A stretch of 64,000 nt of DNA from Bimuria novae-zelandiae CBS 107.79. Its lineage: Eukaryota; Ascomycota; Dothideomycetes; Pleosporales; Didymosphaeriaceae. The stretch covers positions 1,975,252 through 2,039,251 of the forward strand of contig ML976657.1 in the NCBI GenBank assembly GCA_010015655.1, written 5' to 3'. The position numbers and the translations under genes are program-made. Under the pieces are notes generated by a model that did no database searches, was not told the origin of the DNA, and saw only the letters and a program-made list of their open reading frames with translations. Shown piece after piece: positions 35,000 to 47,019 of the stretch (within the stretch, counting starts at the first letter, position 1; each line of letters opens with the position of its first letter).

Positions 35000-37900
35000 T
35001 ACTATACTAGGTATTCTACCCTTTTACCTCTACGGGACTAGCGTTCTTTATATATATTAACTACACTATACTCTTCTTCCCCCTTTTTTATTATAATTGC
35101 TTCGGGCTGGGCGTTATTAGTGGTTTAGCTAGGGAGAGGGTTTAACAAGGCTAACTTTAGCCTGTTTACGTAGAATCTTAGGTGCATATTTGGCGGGACG
35201 TCTAGTTCTACTACGTAGAAGTTTATTACTTTTCTTATAGTAAACTTTCCTTACTTCTAGTCGAGCTTCTTACTTAGACGTTAGTTTTAGAGGTAGTCCT
35301 TATACTTTAGCTATACTTTATCTCCTTTTTTTAAGATTAGAGCGTTTTTACGTTAATAGTTCGCTAGGCGCTCTTATTCTTATTAGGCTATTATTATTTT
35401 CGCCTAGGTAAAGTTAAAAACTTTTTTAAACTTCTTTATTATTACCTTCGCGGCCTTCTTTGCGTTAGTTCTAAGCTCTAAGGCCAATCTTCATACCCTA
35501 AAGTTCTTAACTAGTTTAACGTTCTAGCCATAGGATAGAAAAAACAGGCTAACTCCTGTTAATATAGCTTCTCGCCCTTTAATAGCTATCTAGGCTATAG
35601 GAAGCCACTTTATCTAATTATCTTATTATTAGTTATAGTACGCCTAGAGGTAGGCTTTAAGAATAGAGTTTATTCGTTCTGTCTGCCCGTCTGTTTCTGG
35701 GTGCTTTACTATAGATAGTCTTCGGTCGATACCTGCTTGTTTATAGAGTGTAGTCCAAAATTCGCTCACGAATTGTCCCCCGCGGTCTAATGTAATAGAG
35801 GAGGGAAAGAAGTAGTCTACTACTTAGTATTAAAGAAACGCTATCGTAACCGTAAGTATATTAAAATTTAAGAGACTAATAAACTTAGGGTCCTTACTAA
35901 ATCTATTTATAATTACTATAATATTCGTGCAGCCATCGCTTTCAGGTAGAGTAGTAATAAAGTCTATTGTAATATCCTTCTATCCTTATTTAGGTAGTGG
36001 TAAAGGCTTTAGCAGGCCCTGTTTTGCTTCTCTCTATAGTTTGGTTCTTCTACAGATATTATAGTTCTTGATGTACTGCCTTACTTGGTTAGACATCCCC
36101 GGGAAGAAGTAGTCTTAAGCAAGGATCTTATAGGTGTTTTCTTGTCCTAAGTGTCCTAAAGCTAGGGAACTATGCGCGACTGCTATTAGCTTCGTCTGTA
36201 GAGGTTCCGATTCTGGTACCTATTGTCTTGACCTGTAGCGTAGGTACCCTTGGTCATCTATACTACATTCTGAGATACTGACGGATAACTTTTACCTGGG
36301 TTCGAACTTCCTAAGCCCGTTCTTAATATAGGCCTTTATCTCGCTATACGTACTGTCTTTATCGCGTTCTGCCTCTTGCTATATAGTGTCGAAGTCTGGT
36401 TCGCGTCGCTTGGCAGGGCTATCGCCTCCTTAAAAGGTTAATGTGGGTGGTTTAGGGCGTGTTAGGTGAGCGAGCACTAGGTCCTTATCTGCTTTAGTAT
36501 AGTTAGGTTCTTTTATAGCGGTAGGTGTTTAGGGGACAAAAGATTTTAAGCTATTTCTTTTAGTAGTCTCCTAAAGAAGCGTAAAGTGCCTTAACTTTAA
36601 TCTATTATCTCTGCCGTCCTTTAGCAGGTCTTAGTCCCTCTAGGAGAGGGCGTTCGCCCTAGAGTTCACTAACCCTAGTCTATATACGAACGTTATATTA
36701 ATATAGCTAAGTATGTCTGCCTACTAAACGTGTCGTTTGTCCAACCTTCGTTTGGTAGCGAAATACGTAAGGTTCTTATAATTAGTGTAGATCGTGAGGT
36801 GCTTTACTACTTAACATATATAGTCTTATTTATCTACGCATTTAATAACTGCGAGTATTTCTTTATTATAGATAGCGTAGTTGCATTCTACCGGGCTATT
36901 CTTCGCTAAGAAGTAAGCTATTAGGCGCAGAATCCCGTCGTTATCGTACTAGGAAAAGCATCCCCTAGTTAACTAGCTAGAGACGTCTGCTTCTAGTACT
37001 AATTCTTATTTAGGGTTAAAGTGGGCCAGCGCGGGGTCCGTATAGAACGCTATCTTTAAGAAGTTAAATACGTGCTACTACTCTTGTCCCTAGACAAATT
37101 CTGCTCCTTTACTAATAAGCTTTGTAAGGGGGCTTACTATGCCGGAGAAGTCTTATATAAATCTCTAATAAAAGTTTATAAAGCCTACAAAGCTCTAGAC
37201 TCTTTTTACTAAAGTTAGTAGCTTCTATTCCTAAATTATTTAGACTTTATCTAGGTCTATGCTTACACCCTTGTTAACTTCTATAATAAATTTAAGGTAC
37301 TTAGTCTTTTTAACGCAGAACTTAGATTTCTTAATATCTAAGTATAGTCCTACGGCCCCTAACTTCTAGATTACGATACGTAATTTTTCTTTATGGTCTT
37401 TTTGGCTGCTACTAGAGAAGATAAGAACGTTATCTATATACGCTAAGTAGTAGTCGTCGAGGTGCTTCTTTAGCACCTAGTTAATATACCGCTAAAACGT
37501 ACTTAGCCCGTTAGCTAGGCCAAAAGGAACTACTACCTACTTATAGAAACTAAATTAGGTTCTAAACGCCGTCTTTTATTCCTCGCCTTTCGCTATTTAA
37601 AGCTTATAGAAGGCTTAGATTACGTTAAGTTTACTAAACTATTTAGCCTTCGCGAGGAGCTAAAGGGTCTTACTAATTAATAGTAAAGAGTACTAGTCCT
37701 TCTTTAAGATAGCGTTTAGGGCTTAATAATTAACGTAGAAGCGTAGTCCTCCGCTAGGTTTCTTAGTAAATAATACTAAGGTAGCGGCGCTAGACTTGCT
37801 TATCTAAATAAAGCCTTTATCTAAGTATTTAGTAAGCTTTTTTTAAAGGACGAGCAACTCTTCGCGAGACATATTAAATAGAGGGCCGTAGGGGATCTCT

Positions 37901-38500
37901 AGGGTCTCGCCATCTTTTTCCACAAGAGGGATGAAAAGATCCACTCTAAGTCTATAGTGTGGGGGGAGCTTGTCAGCTTGTTCCCTGCAGAAGATACGCT
38001 ATAAGTCCTTAAAAGCTTTAAGTAGTAACTCTTATAGGTTCACTTTTGGCTTGCGGGTTAACGCCTTTTATATATTCTTTATTAATACGGAAAACACCTT
38101 AGCCCTGTTTCCTAGGCATTAATTACGCCAATCTAGGGCTATAAAGGCTATAGCTAATACCCCTTAGGGCTTTATTAATAATTTCTTGCCTTCTTAGTCA
38201 CGGATGCGGGTGCCTAAACTTCTAATCTAGATTAATTTCTTTACTAGGGCCAGTTTAACCCTATTCTTCTTTATCTAGATTAGGCTAAGGATTAGGTCGT
38301 ACAACCCGTCGTCAGGTAAGATATATAGCCATATTAATTCTATATAGCTATTAATATTTACTTCTAATTAGACTACTTCGCGTACGAAGAGTCGCATGCC
38401 TCTAATACTAATAACCTCCCGTAGATAGGGTAGGTTCTTACGCTATAGATAGGCTTTCATTATTAGTTTTTCTAATATAAATCTAAAGGTTAAATAACCT
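35000..38500 (-). pseudogene. pol relic of Gypsy D
   Basis: Minus-strand order from 38500 downward: protease-like region, then RT with KLPPHYRLRVDLFIPL at about 37900-37970, PFGLANGLSTF and HLDDYYLAYIDNVLIFSSSS at about 37400-37520 (the YIDD box reads YIDN), then RNase H at about 36700-37050. The integrase region includes PETDGQTERI near 35690, and a chromodomain-like EEEYSVVNIYKER at about 35040-35110. There are many TAG codons at Trp/Gln positions. Confidence 0.82.
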
Positions 38501-38607
38501 AAATTAATTATCGTTAATGCAAATATAATGTTATTAATAAGCAAGTGTACTGTTACTAGTGTTAAGTCTAGCTATAGCCTTTAAAAGTTATTAAAACTTA
38601 TCTTTTA

Positions 38608-38650
38608 ACGTGGTTTACCACCGAGCGGGCCAACCCCACCGAGCGGGCCA
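38608..38650 (+). repeat. Left terminal inverted repeat of Fot1-like B
   Basis: Begins ACGTGGTTTACCACCGAGCG and contains two tandem CACCGAGCGGGCCA units. The first four bases ACGT are shared with Fot1-like A. Confidence 0.9.
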
Positions 38651-38759
38651 CTTTTTAAAAGTCAGTCTATTGCGAAGCGCCTCCTACAACACCACTATAA
38701 TTTACTATAATTCGCAGAACATAGAAATACTATTTAGACTTATTGCTATTAGATGCATC

Positions 38760-40360
38760 TATAATTTCTACTGCGCAGGTGCGAGCGTTGTGGCCAGCTT
38801 CGCCGCAACGTCCGCAGCGCCTCTGCCCACGCACCCTCTTTGCAGACTCTTCACCCTCCTTTTGCCTACTACTATCCTTTTTAGCTATTAAATTAACTAC
38901 TTCTTTTACTATAAGTGTCTTAGCTGCCTAAATATACTTCCTCTTTTAACTTTTTACCTTTATTACTATCTTTACTATCTTGCGAAGTCTTGCTATTTCC
39001 TGTTATATTAACACTATTTCGTGCCCTATTAATGCAACACCTTTGTTAAGCTGCTTAATAGCTCTAAGAAGCAGAGAAACTAGTAAATCTTTGTACTTTT
39101 ATATACGCTTACAAACTAGTGTTAATTAAGCCTCTATCTCGCGGAGGTTGCTTAGTGTTTTTAATTCTTATAGGGTGTCTTCTACGTTAGGTAGAGTTGG
39201 CGTACGAAGAACTACATTAAGTCTTAATAACACCACCTTTAGGTCGTGTAGGACTAATCTAGCGCCTCTAAAGCCTACGCAGATATTCGCCTTTATTATT
39301 ACCTTTTTAAAAGCTATTTTAAAGGCTAGTAGAAAGGCCTCCTTCTTAATCTGCTTAGTGCTATACCGTGCCAAGCTACTAATTTTATTACTATACGCCC
39401 GCTTTAAAGGCGAAAAACAACCTACATTAAGTGGCTACAAGAGGTGTGATGAGTGTAGAGGCATATAGAGAATAATAATCTTCTGTTCCTTATAGTATTT
39501 GTAAAATTCGTGTAAGCAGTGGCTCTCGTGGCTATCTATAATTAGTAGCTAGTGTGCACCTAAACTACGCGCCTTAGTATAGGTATTAAAGTGCCTTAGC
39601 TAGGCAAGACTAAGCTTGTTTAACGTCTAGCTATTAGGACTAACTTTAATAACCTAGTCTCAGGGTAGATTATAGAACCAGGACGTGATTAGAACCTTAC
39701 TAGGGAAGATAAGAAAGGGTGGTAGAGCCTAGCCTTTAGCGCTAACATCCTAGATATTAGTAACCTATCTATAGTTACTAGGTTAAATCTTCTTTAGGTT
39801 GCTTCGCTTCTTAGAGCCTGTAAAGACCATCTAACCCTATATTACCCCTATTATAAAGCCTGTCTTGTCGAAGTTGTACGTGTCGTTATTAGCGATACCG
39901 TACTTAGCCTTAGTATTAGCAACTAGCTCGAACTAGGGCGTTATAATACGTAGATCTTTGTTTAGGGCTCGCTAATAATTATATAGATAGCTCCTTTAAA
40001 GCTTAATTTCTGGCGTATGCGTCTTAAGCCTGTCTACCTAGTACTTATTAATAGGCTGTCTACCGCGCTTAGCAAGTAGATTATTAGCTATATCTTAGAC
40101 TATATCCCTTGTTACACCTATTCCTCGCTAGTTAAGCTTAAGTATACGTTAGACTAGAGCCTCCTCCTCTAGCTTAGTTAGCTTCTTTAAGTTAGGCTCG
40201 CGATTACGTCGAGAGAGGGCTCCTTAGCGTTATTATTATACTATTATTTAAGGCACGCTAAAGGCTATAATAACGCGTCTTTTACTCTTATCGCGATTTT
40301 TAATTATAGTTTAGATAGTAAGCTATAGTGCGCTTTTAGTATAAAGTTATTGCGCATTAT
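38760..40360 (-). pseudogene. Fot1-like B transposase relic
   Basis: The minus strand shows the catalytic block NFDKTGFIIGV (NFDETGFMMG in the family) at about 39850-39890, then VFTGSKKRSNLKKI near 39790. A LIIDSHESHCLHEFYKYYKE block at about 39480-39540 is followed by SSHLL, PLNVGCFSPLKRAYSNKI near 39380-39440. The C-terminus ends in a zinc knuckle CGRCGEAGHNARTC at about 38780-38825, which is unmutated. RIP stops interrupt the rest. The exact start is unclear. Confidence 0.82.
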
Positions 40361-40412
40361 GTTGTAATGGTATTGTGGTATAAGCTTGGAGGTAGGCTGC
40401 ATTTAGCAAAGT

Positions 40413-40455
40413 TGGCCCGCTCGGTGGGGTTGGCCCGCTCGGTGGTGAACCACGT
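40413..40455 (-). repeat. Right terminal inverted repeat of Fot1-like B
   Basis: Reverse complement of 38608-38650 with one transition. TA follows at 40456-40457. Confidence 0.9.
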
Positions 40456-40499
40456 TACCCTTTTTCTACTTTTACCTCCTGGCGGCGACTGTTGCCAGG

Positions 40500-41950
40500 A
40501 GGACCTAGTTTTCTAAATTAGTGGAAGCTACATTAAATTCTTTATTAAAGGATCCTTTAGTAGCGGGTGCAGCGGTGCGAACTTATGCTAGCTTTATTAT
40601 AAGTAAAAGTTTATACCACTTTACGCGATGTCCTATATCTCTATAATAAAAATAGGAACTATTTTTCTTACGGGTTTCTATTACCTCGCGCGACACCCAC
40701 GTAGCTTGTTTCTAGGTATTACTAGACCTGTGTCCTATAGCTCTATCTATTACTTAGTGTCTTCTGTCTTGGCTTCGTCGGCCGGACATCCTTCTAGGGT
40801 TAGCTTAGGTAGGTTCCTAATCTATTTCGTCTGGCGTCCCGTTCTTGGCAGAAAACTTTAGTAGCTAAAATATGTTTTAGAAGAGGTTTTCTTTAACCTT
40901 ATTAACTCTCTTCTAGACCCCTTACAGGTCCTAATTATTATTTATATCTACTATAACTATTCGGTCCTGTAAGTCCTCGCGGAGGCTTTAAAGGTATAGA
41001 TTCTTTAGGATCTCTTAACTATGCTCCTTGACTTCTATAGCATAGTTATTAAAGTTAAGGTTAAAGTCACGAAGCTTCTAGTTCCCTTATTATATTATAA
41101 GTAAGCGGTTACGCGCGATTTCTTCCGCTAGGTGGTTACAAAAGTTATAGTCTAGTAGCTCCTAGAGGTTAGCTTTAGTGCACCCTAGGTGGTGGTCTAG
41201 GTATGTAATTCCCACCGTCGCTGCACGTCCTGTTAATTAACTAATAATGTATTTAGGTATATTTCTAAGGCAGTCCCTATCCTCTAGGAGCTTATATTAT
41301 ATTACTATCTTAAAGTAGTAGTAATCCCGTCGTTCGCTATTAAAGTAGGCTAAGTTAGGGATCTTAGGATAGCGGCTTCTTCCTTAGTTTAAGACAAACT
41401 TTACTATTAATCTCTCTAGTAGCTCTATTTATTAGTCTACTTCTAATAGCTAATTTGTACCTCTTATCTCTTAAGAGTATTATTATATTATTAGGGATTC
41501 TTAGCGCTCCCTTACTATTTCTTTAGTTAGTCCTCTTGCTCCTTATAGTAGAGTCTAAAAGGTGTCCTAGAGGTTAACGAGTACTTTAATCTTGCTTAGG
41601 AATTACTATATTTTATTCTCGTCGACTCCCGATGCCTAGAGTTTAGTTATAAACAAGGAGGCTATCCTTTTATTTCTCTAGCTATTACTCCTTTATAAGC
41701 TAATAGCTTGCTGCGTATAATCGTTCGCGCTAAGACGTAGACCTTTAGCAAAAGGTCCTATTCTTATTTCTATAACTTCTTTATTTAGTAAAGATAGTCT
41801 TGCTAGCGTTAAGTATCCGTTAGGACTCCTTCTTAATTGCTCGCTAGGGAGGGTTCTGTCTCCTCGCAGGTCTAGGCGTTACCTTTATAGTGTCTATCTA
41901 CGTAAGTCCTTTAACTTCGTGTGCTGCTTTGTAGCTTTAGTCTATAATTA
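40500..41950 (-). pseudogene. gag region of Gypsy D
   Basis: Supported mainly by position next to the 5' LTR (right side). A zinc-knuckle-like YFYYRDIGHRVK reads on the minus strand at about 40625-40670, with tyrosines in place of cysteines. The rest reads as broken protein-like sequence in several frames. Confidence 0.5.
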
Positions 41951-41998
41951 TATTTAAAATCTACTTGTCCCGCGACAGGTAAAAGTAGTTAAATTTAA

Positions 41999-42159
41999 TA
42001 TAAGGGGCTAGGTGCTTAAGGAGCTAAAGGTGCTAAAAAAATATTTATAAATTTAATAGAGAGTCTAAAGTTAAGCTTTAGGCGTCGAACTTATATATCT
42101 GAGGTTCGCATAACCGAGGGTTAAGGATCCGAGGCAACAACTGGGCGTAGCCCATTACA
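41999..42159 (-). repeat. LTR of Gypsy D (5' LTR in element orientation)
   Basis: 161 bp, starting TATAAGGGGCTAGGTGC and ending GCCCATTACA. CCGCC follows at 42160-42164. Confidence 0.92.
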
Positions 42160-42164
42160 CCGCC

Positions 42165-45100
42165 TTAGTATACTTAAAAGATAATAGTATAAGGACTATA
42201 TGCTTAGGACGCCTACTAACTAATAAAAAAGATCTAAGGAGTACTAGTATGCTATTTATACTAAATTATAATAGTTAAGTAGCACGCACGCACGGAATAG
42301 TAGTAATATACTAAAAAAAGATAATAATAATATTATAAAGAATAAGCTAAGGTAGCTCGTACCCCTAGGAACTTAAACTATTATTAAATAAGTAAAGACT
42401 AGTATAAGGTACTTAATAACTACTATAAATACTTCTTACTTTATTAAATAAAATATTATAAATAAAATAGCTAGTATAGGTGCTTTAAGGATACCTGTAA
42501 AATCTATGCCTAGTAGAAATACGCAACTAGATAGTTTCCACGTGGCATAGACCCTTACGACCCTAGAAATGTTATAGGAGTGACCTAGACAGGACACGAG
42601 GAAACCTACCTATCTATCTAATAAGATAAGTGTCGCCTATAGTGCTTAGCGTATCTAAGTCTGCAGGAGGAGGCAGCCTCCTTTAAAAATTAACTAAGCT
42701 ATTATAAGCTTGTAAGATACAAATGCCTTACTCTAAATTACTCTTAACACGGGATACTAGGAGTATATAAATTTAATAAAATTAAAAAAGCCTATAATAT
42801 ATACCACTAATATTATAAATAGTATAAAGTTAAGGAAATCTTAAAGCTAGCTTAGGTTAAGAACAGATTTAGAAAGCTATAGGCCCAGACAGTAAACCTA
42901 AGGACTTAAAAAACTAAAGTATTACTAAGTAATAAGCCACACTAGTAATAGTGCGATTATTATGGCTTATTAGGTAGATACCCGCCAAGTTAAGAAACGC
43001 TTAATTAAAAACATTATAATATATAGATATCGTGTTAAAGTTCTTATTAATTTAGGGGTAGACGCGTGTCTGATAGCCCTAGGAGTAGTTAAAAGGTATA
43101 ATATACCCTATTATAATAAGAAAATACTGTTATAAAGAGGACTTGCGGATAGGACTTAATTATAATAATATAGTAATAGTTAGTTACGTCTAAAAATGGC
43201 GATAGTATATGTTAATATTAAAGGCCTAAAAAGCTAACACGTCTTCACTATCGCTAAAATAGGAGATATAGAAGCTATTATTAGTTATAAATAGCTTAAG
43301 TAACATAATATAGAGAGAGATTAACTTATAAGAATAATCCTACCTAAGAAACTACTTATAACAACTTAGATAGAGTTACGATAAAAGGAAAACTCTTAGG
43401 AACCTTAGGAGAGAAGAAAGAACTAGGCATTTATAATATAAAAGATATTAGTTTACAAGATAAATAAGATCTTATAATAAAACTTAAAATAAGTGTGCTA
43501 TCTATAGGTACGATTAGCTAAGATAATTAATAAAAATCTTAGTCTACTAGTAGAATACTAAGAATTTATAAACTTATATAAGGAGTACGACAAGGCAGTC
43601 TTGCCTAAATACTAAAAGTAACATTATAAGATACTACTAGTTAAAAAAGCTAAGTTATAGCTAGAGCACCTGCGGTCCCTTATATAAAACTAAGAAAGAG
43701 AGTTAAAGGAACTATTAAAAAAGAATCTTTATTTTAGGAAATAGTAGCCTAGCTAGAGTTTTATAGCTTTTCTAATACTCTTAATACCTAAGAAAGATAG
43801 CAGACTATAGCTTTATATAAATTATAAATAGCTAAACGCCTTAATAGTTAAGAATTAATACTTATTACCCCTAATTATAGAGCTTATAGACTAACTACGT
43901 TGAGCTAAGTGGTTTACGAAGTTTAATATCCAGGATAGATTCTATTAGATACAGATAATAAGGGGATACGAATAGAAAACCGCCTTTTATATATAATATA
44001 GTTTTTTTAAGTATATAATTATATTAATAGGGTTAATAAACGCCCTAGTAACTTTTTAGGAACTTATAAACTAAGTTTTATATAAATACTTAGACGTATT
44101 CTATATAGTATATCTAAATAATATGTTAATCTACACAAATAACTTCCTTAAGGAACATAAAGAGCATATTTAAAAGGTACTTAAGAAGCTATAAGAGTAT
44201 AGATTACTCCTACACCCTAAGAAGTGTAAATTCCACGTTATAGAAATAGAATACCTAGGATTTATAATATCCTAGAAAGGCATTAAAATAGATCTAAAGA
44301 AGATTGCGATAATAGAGAAATAGCTTTTACTAAAATTAGTAAAAGATATTTAGTCTTTCCTTAGCTTTACTAACTTCTATTATAAATTTATTAAGAACTA
44401 CTCTAAGACAATCGCTCTGCTAACAGAACTTATAAAAACTAGTAAATAGTAACTACTATAGGAAAAAGAGATAAAGGCTTTTAAGAAGCTAAAACGCCTG
44501 TTCTTAACTACGCTATTACTATAGATATATAACCTAGAACGGCGGTATTATATTTATACCAACGCATTAGACTATGCGCTAGGAGCTATACTCTTATAAA
44601 AATATTATAATAAAAAATAAAGACTAGTGTTTTACTATTTAAGGAAGTTCTTAGGAGTACAATTTAACTATAAGATCTATAATAAGGAACTCTTAGTAAT
44701 TATTAATTACTTTAAGTAGTAGGAAGTATAGCTTAAGGGAGTAAAATATTAAGTAAAAGTCTTTTTAAACTACTTAAACTTTACCTACTTTATAACTATA
44801 AAAAAGCTTAATAGAAGGCAGGTTAGATAGTCTAAATAGTTAGTAAAATATAACTTTTAGATTATCTACCTAGCAGGAATAGCTAATAGAATAGTAGACG
44901 CCCTTAGTAGACAATCCGATCTTATAGAAGAAGAAGGCGACGTCGACCACGATGCCATTCTTACGAAGGTAGAGGATAGAACGCTACGTTATGACAAAAC
45001 GTAGCTTATGCCTATGCTAGAAGTACAACGTGCGGACCTTACCTATTATAGACCCCCTATAGCTAATTTCTAGGACTATAGAAAGCTTATAGATAATAAT

Positions 45101-46480
45101 TAATATATATATAACCTAAATTAGGCTCTAAAGTTATCTACGCGCGGTTATAGAAACAGGGTGTAAATAAGTAACTAAGTAGTACTACTATTAGTCAAGA
45201 GACTATATAAAGACAAGGAATAAGGATACCTAAAAATTATAAAAATAACGCGCTAAGTCACGAATAAATATACTATCCTTAAGCTATAATAAGTAGTATA
45301 AAAGGTGCTAGGTAACTATTTAGCATGTTATTAAAATAAGCTTAAGAGATATAAATCCTATAGCCTTCTATAACTACTATAGCTACTACTAAGACTATAG
45401 TCTAGTATAACTATAGACTTTATTATAAAACTCCTAGCGTTACTAGCACTAGGGAATAAACGCCTGTATAATCCTATTTTAGTTACAGTCTATTAATTAA
45501 CTAAGAAATTAAGATTTATGCCTATTAAGGAAGCTATATAGTAGAGGTACTAGCCTATATAGTAAAATAAGAACTTATATTTTAAGTTAAACGACTAGAC
45601 AAGTTTATTGCTAATAGAGCTAAGATATTTATATTTTTATATTAGACTACGTTTACTACTATATTAGGTATTAAGCATAAGCTCACGACGAGTTTCTACC
45701 TAAAGATAGATAGACAAATGAAGCGAACTAACTAATCACTAAATAATATTTTTATATGTATATAAATAAGCTATAGGATAATTAGGTTATGCTACTACTA
45801 ATAGCTTAACTAGTATATAATAGCGCAAGATTAGTAACTAGAGGGTATTTACTATACTATGCTAACCACGAATATAAGCTAATTACTTACTAAAATCTAT
45901 TAGATATTAAAAGCATTGCAAAGGATATAGCTAAAAAAGCAGAACTTATAAAGGGTTTATATAAGATACTACGCAAAAATGTTACCTAGTAAAATATATA
46001 AATAGAAAAAAAACGCAAATAAGAAAAGGATTAAAAGACTAACCTTTAAGAAAGGGGATACAGTTCGCCTCTTATAAAAATTTTTAAGATAATATAGCTG
46101 AGTTAAAAACTAGATAACCTTTAAAAAGGACTATTTAAAATTTAGGAAGCTAAAGGCCTAATTAATTTTAAACTATAATTACTTATAAATACGCGCATAT
46201 ACCTAGTTTTTTATAAATTATTATTAGAACTAGTACTACTAGACGCTAAATTAAAGTTATACCTAAAACTTAAGGATAAAGAGTATAAGATTAAAGCGAT
46301 TAAAGACCTATAGAAAATTAGACGTTAGTATAAGTACTTGGTAAAATAGGAAGGATAGCTAGAAAGCTATAATACGTAAAAACTAGTAAAAAACCTTACT
46401 AATTACGAGGCCACCTTAGAGAAGTTCTATAAGGAACACCTAATAAAGCCTAAAATGCTAAAAGTTTAAAATTACTAAAA
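42165..46480 (+). pseudogene. Rest of gag and pol relic of Gypsy C
   Basis: The first 700 bp contain cysteine/histidine-rich pieces (DKCRL near 42620; CDYYGLLGRYPPS near 42945). A protease-like INLGVDACLIALGVVKRY is at about 43040-43100. The RT at about 43650-44400 has FIALPILLIPKK-like sequence and a catalytic box reading YLNNMLIYTN near 44110-44140. RNase H follows at about 44500-44760, integrase at about 45200-45740, and a chromodomain (EYKIKAIKDL, then YKYLVK) at about 46280-46440. It is broken throughout by RIP-type stops. Confidence 0.75.
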
Positions 46481-46559
46481 TTAAAGGGCGGGGGAAAGGC
46501 AGCCTAGTTAAAAGTAATAGTACTAAATATAAGCTTACCCTCTAACTATGCGATATCCT

Positions 46560-46770
46560 AGACTAGCTTTTTAAAATCCTAAAGGTGTTTAATTTTCTTA
46601 ATAAATTTTATTAAATTAGTAAGGAGCTTCTCCTTACGCTTTTTTAGTAAATACTTTTATTTTAATAGTCTTTTTCTTTTCGCGCAAGTAGCCTATAGGA
46701 CTATTATAGTTACCTCCTTTTTAGTAATAGCTACCTCCTCTAAGTGCTTAAGCTAGTCTACTTTAAAGTT
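46560..46770 (-). pseudogene. Short antisense coiled-coil-like frame in Gypsy C
   Basis: The minus strand reads LKHLEEVAITKKEVTIIVL, then KRKRLLK and a KEKLLTNLIKFIKKIKHL stretch, basic and heptad-like, interrupted by TAG codons. It occupies the space between the chromodomain and the 3' LTR, like the larger antisense frames of the other three Gypsy elements. Confidence 0.4.
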
Positions 46771-47019
46771 AATATAAAAAAATTAAAAACCGCGGGTTCT
46801 AATAGCTTATACTTAATAACACTATTTTTATAGTAATTATTATACTATATCTTAAAAAAATTTGCTTATAAGTTAAGCCCCTTTTCGCATAGTACTTGCA
46901 GGATACTATAGTAGTCTAGCTAATTAAGTTTATATAATCTTTAATAGAATAATAATAAAGGATACTTTAGGAGAATATTAACTACTACATAAGGATATGT
47001 AGAGGAAGGAGGGGGATAG

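Larger units (their letters stand above)
38608..40455 (-). mobile_element. Fot1-like transposon B, full length, 1848 bp
   Basis: 43-bp inverted repeats (38608-38650 and 40413-40455; one mismatch) with TA duplications at 38606-38607 and 40456-40457. The minus-strand transposase relic fills the interior. It sits inside the gag-pol region of Gypsy D and is the innermost insertion of island 2. Confidence 0.93.
32811..42159 (-). mobile_element. Gypsy D: chromovirus in reverse orientation, holding Fot1-like B
   Basis: 161-bp LTRs at 32811-32971 and 41999-42159, with target duplication CCGCC at 32806-32810 and 42160-42164. The pol genes run on the minus strand (RT at about 37100-37900, integrase at about 35600-36400, chromodomain at about 35000-35120). 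The polypurine tract in that orientation is at about 32975-32989, next to the left LTR. It inserted in Gypsy C and was later hit by Fot1-like B at 38608. Confidence 0.93.

Noticed and set aside
38610..39468. Plus-strand frames in Fot1-like B
   Set aside because: The minus strand encodes the transposase relic there, including DDE blocks and the zinc knuckle.
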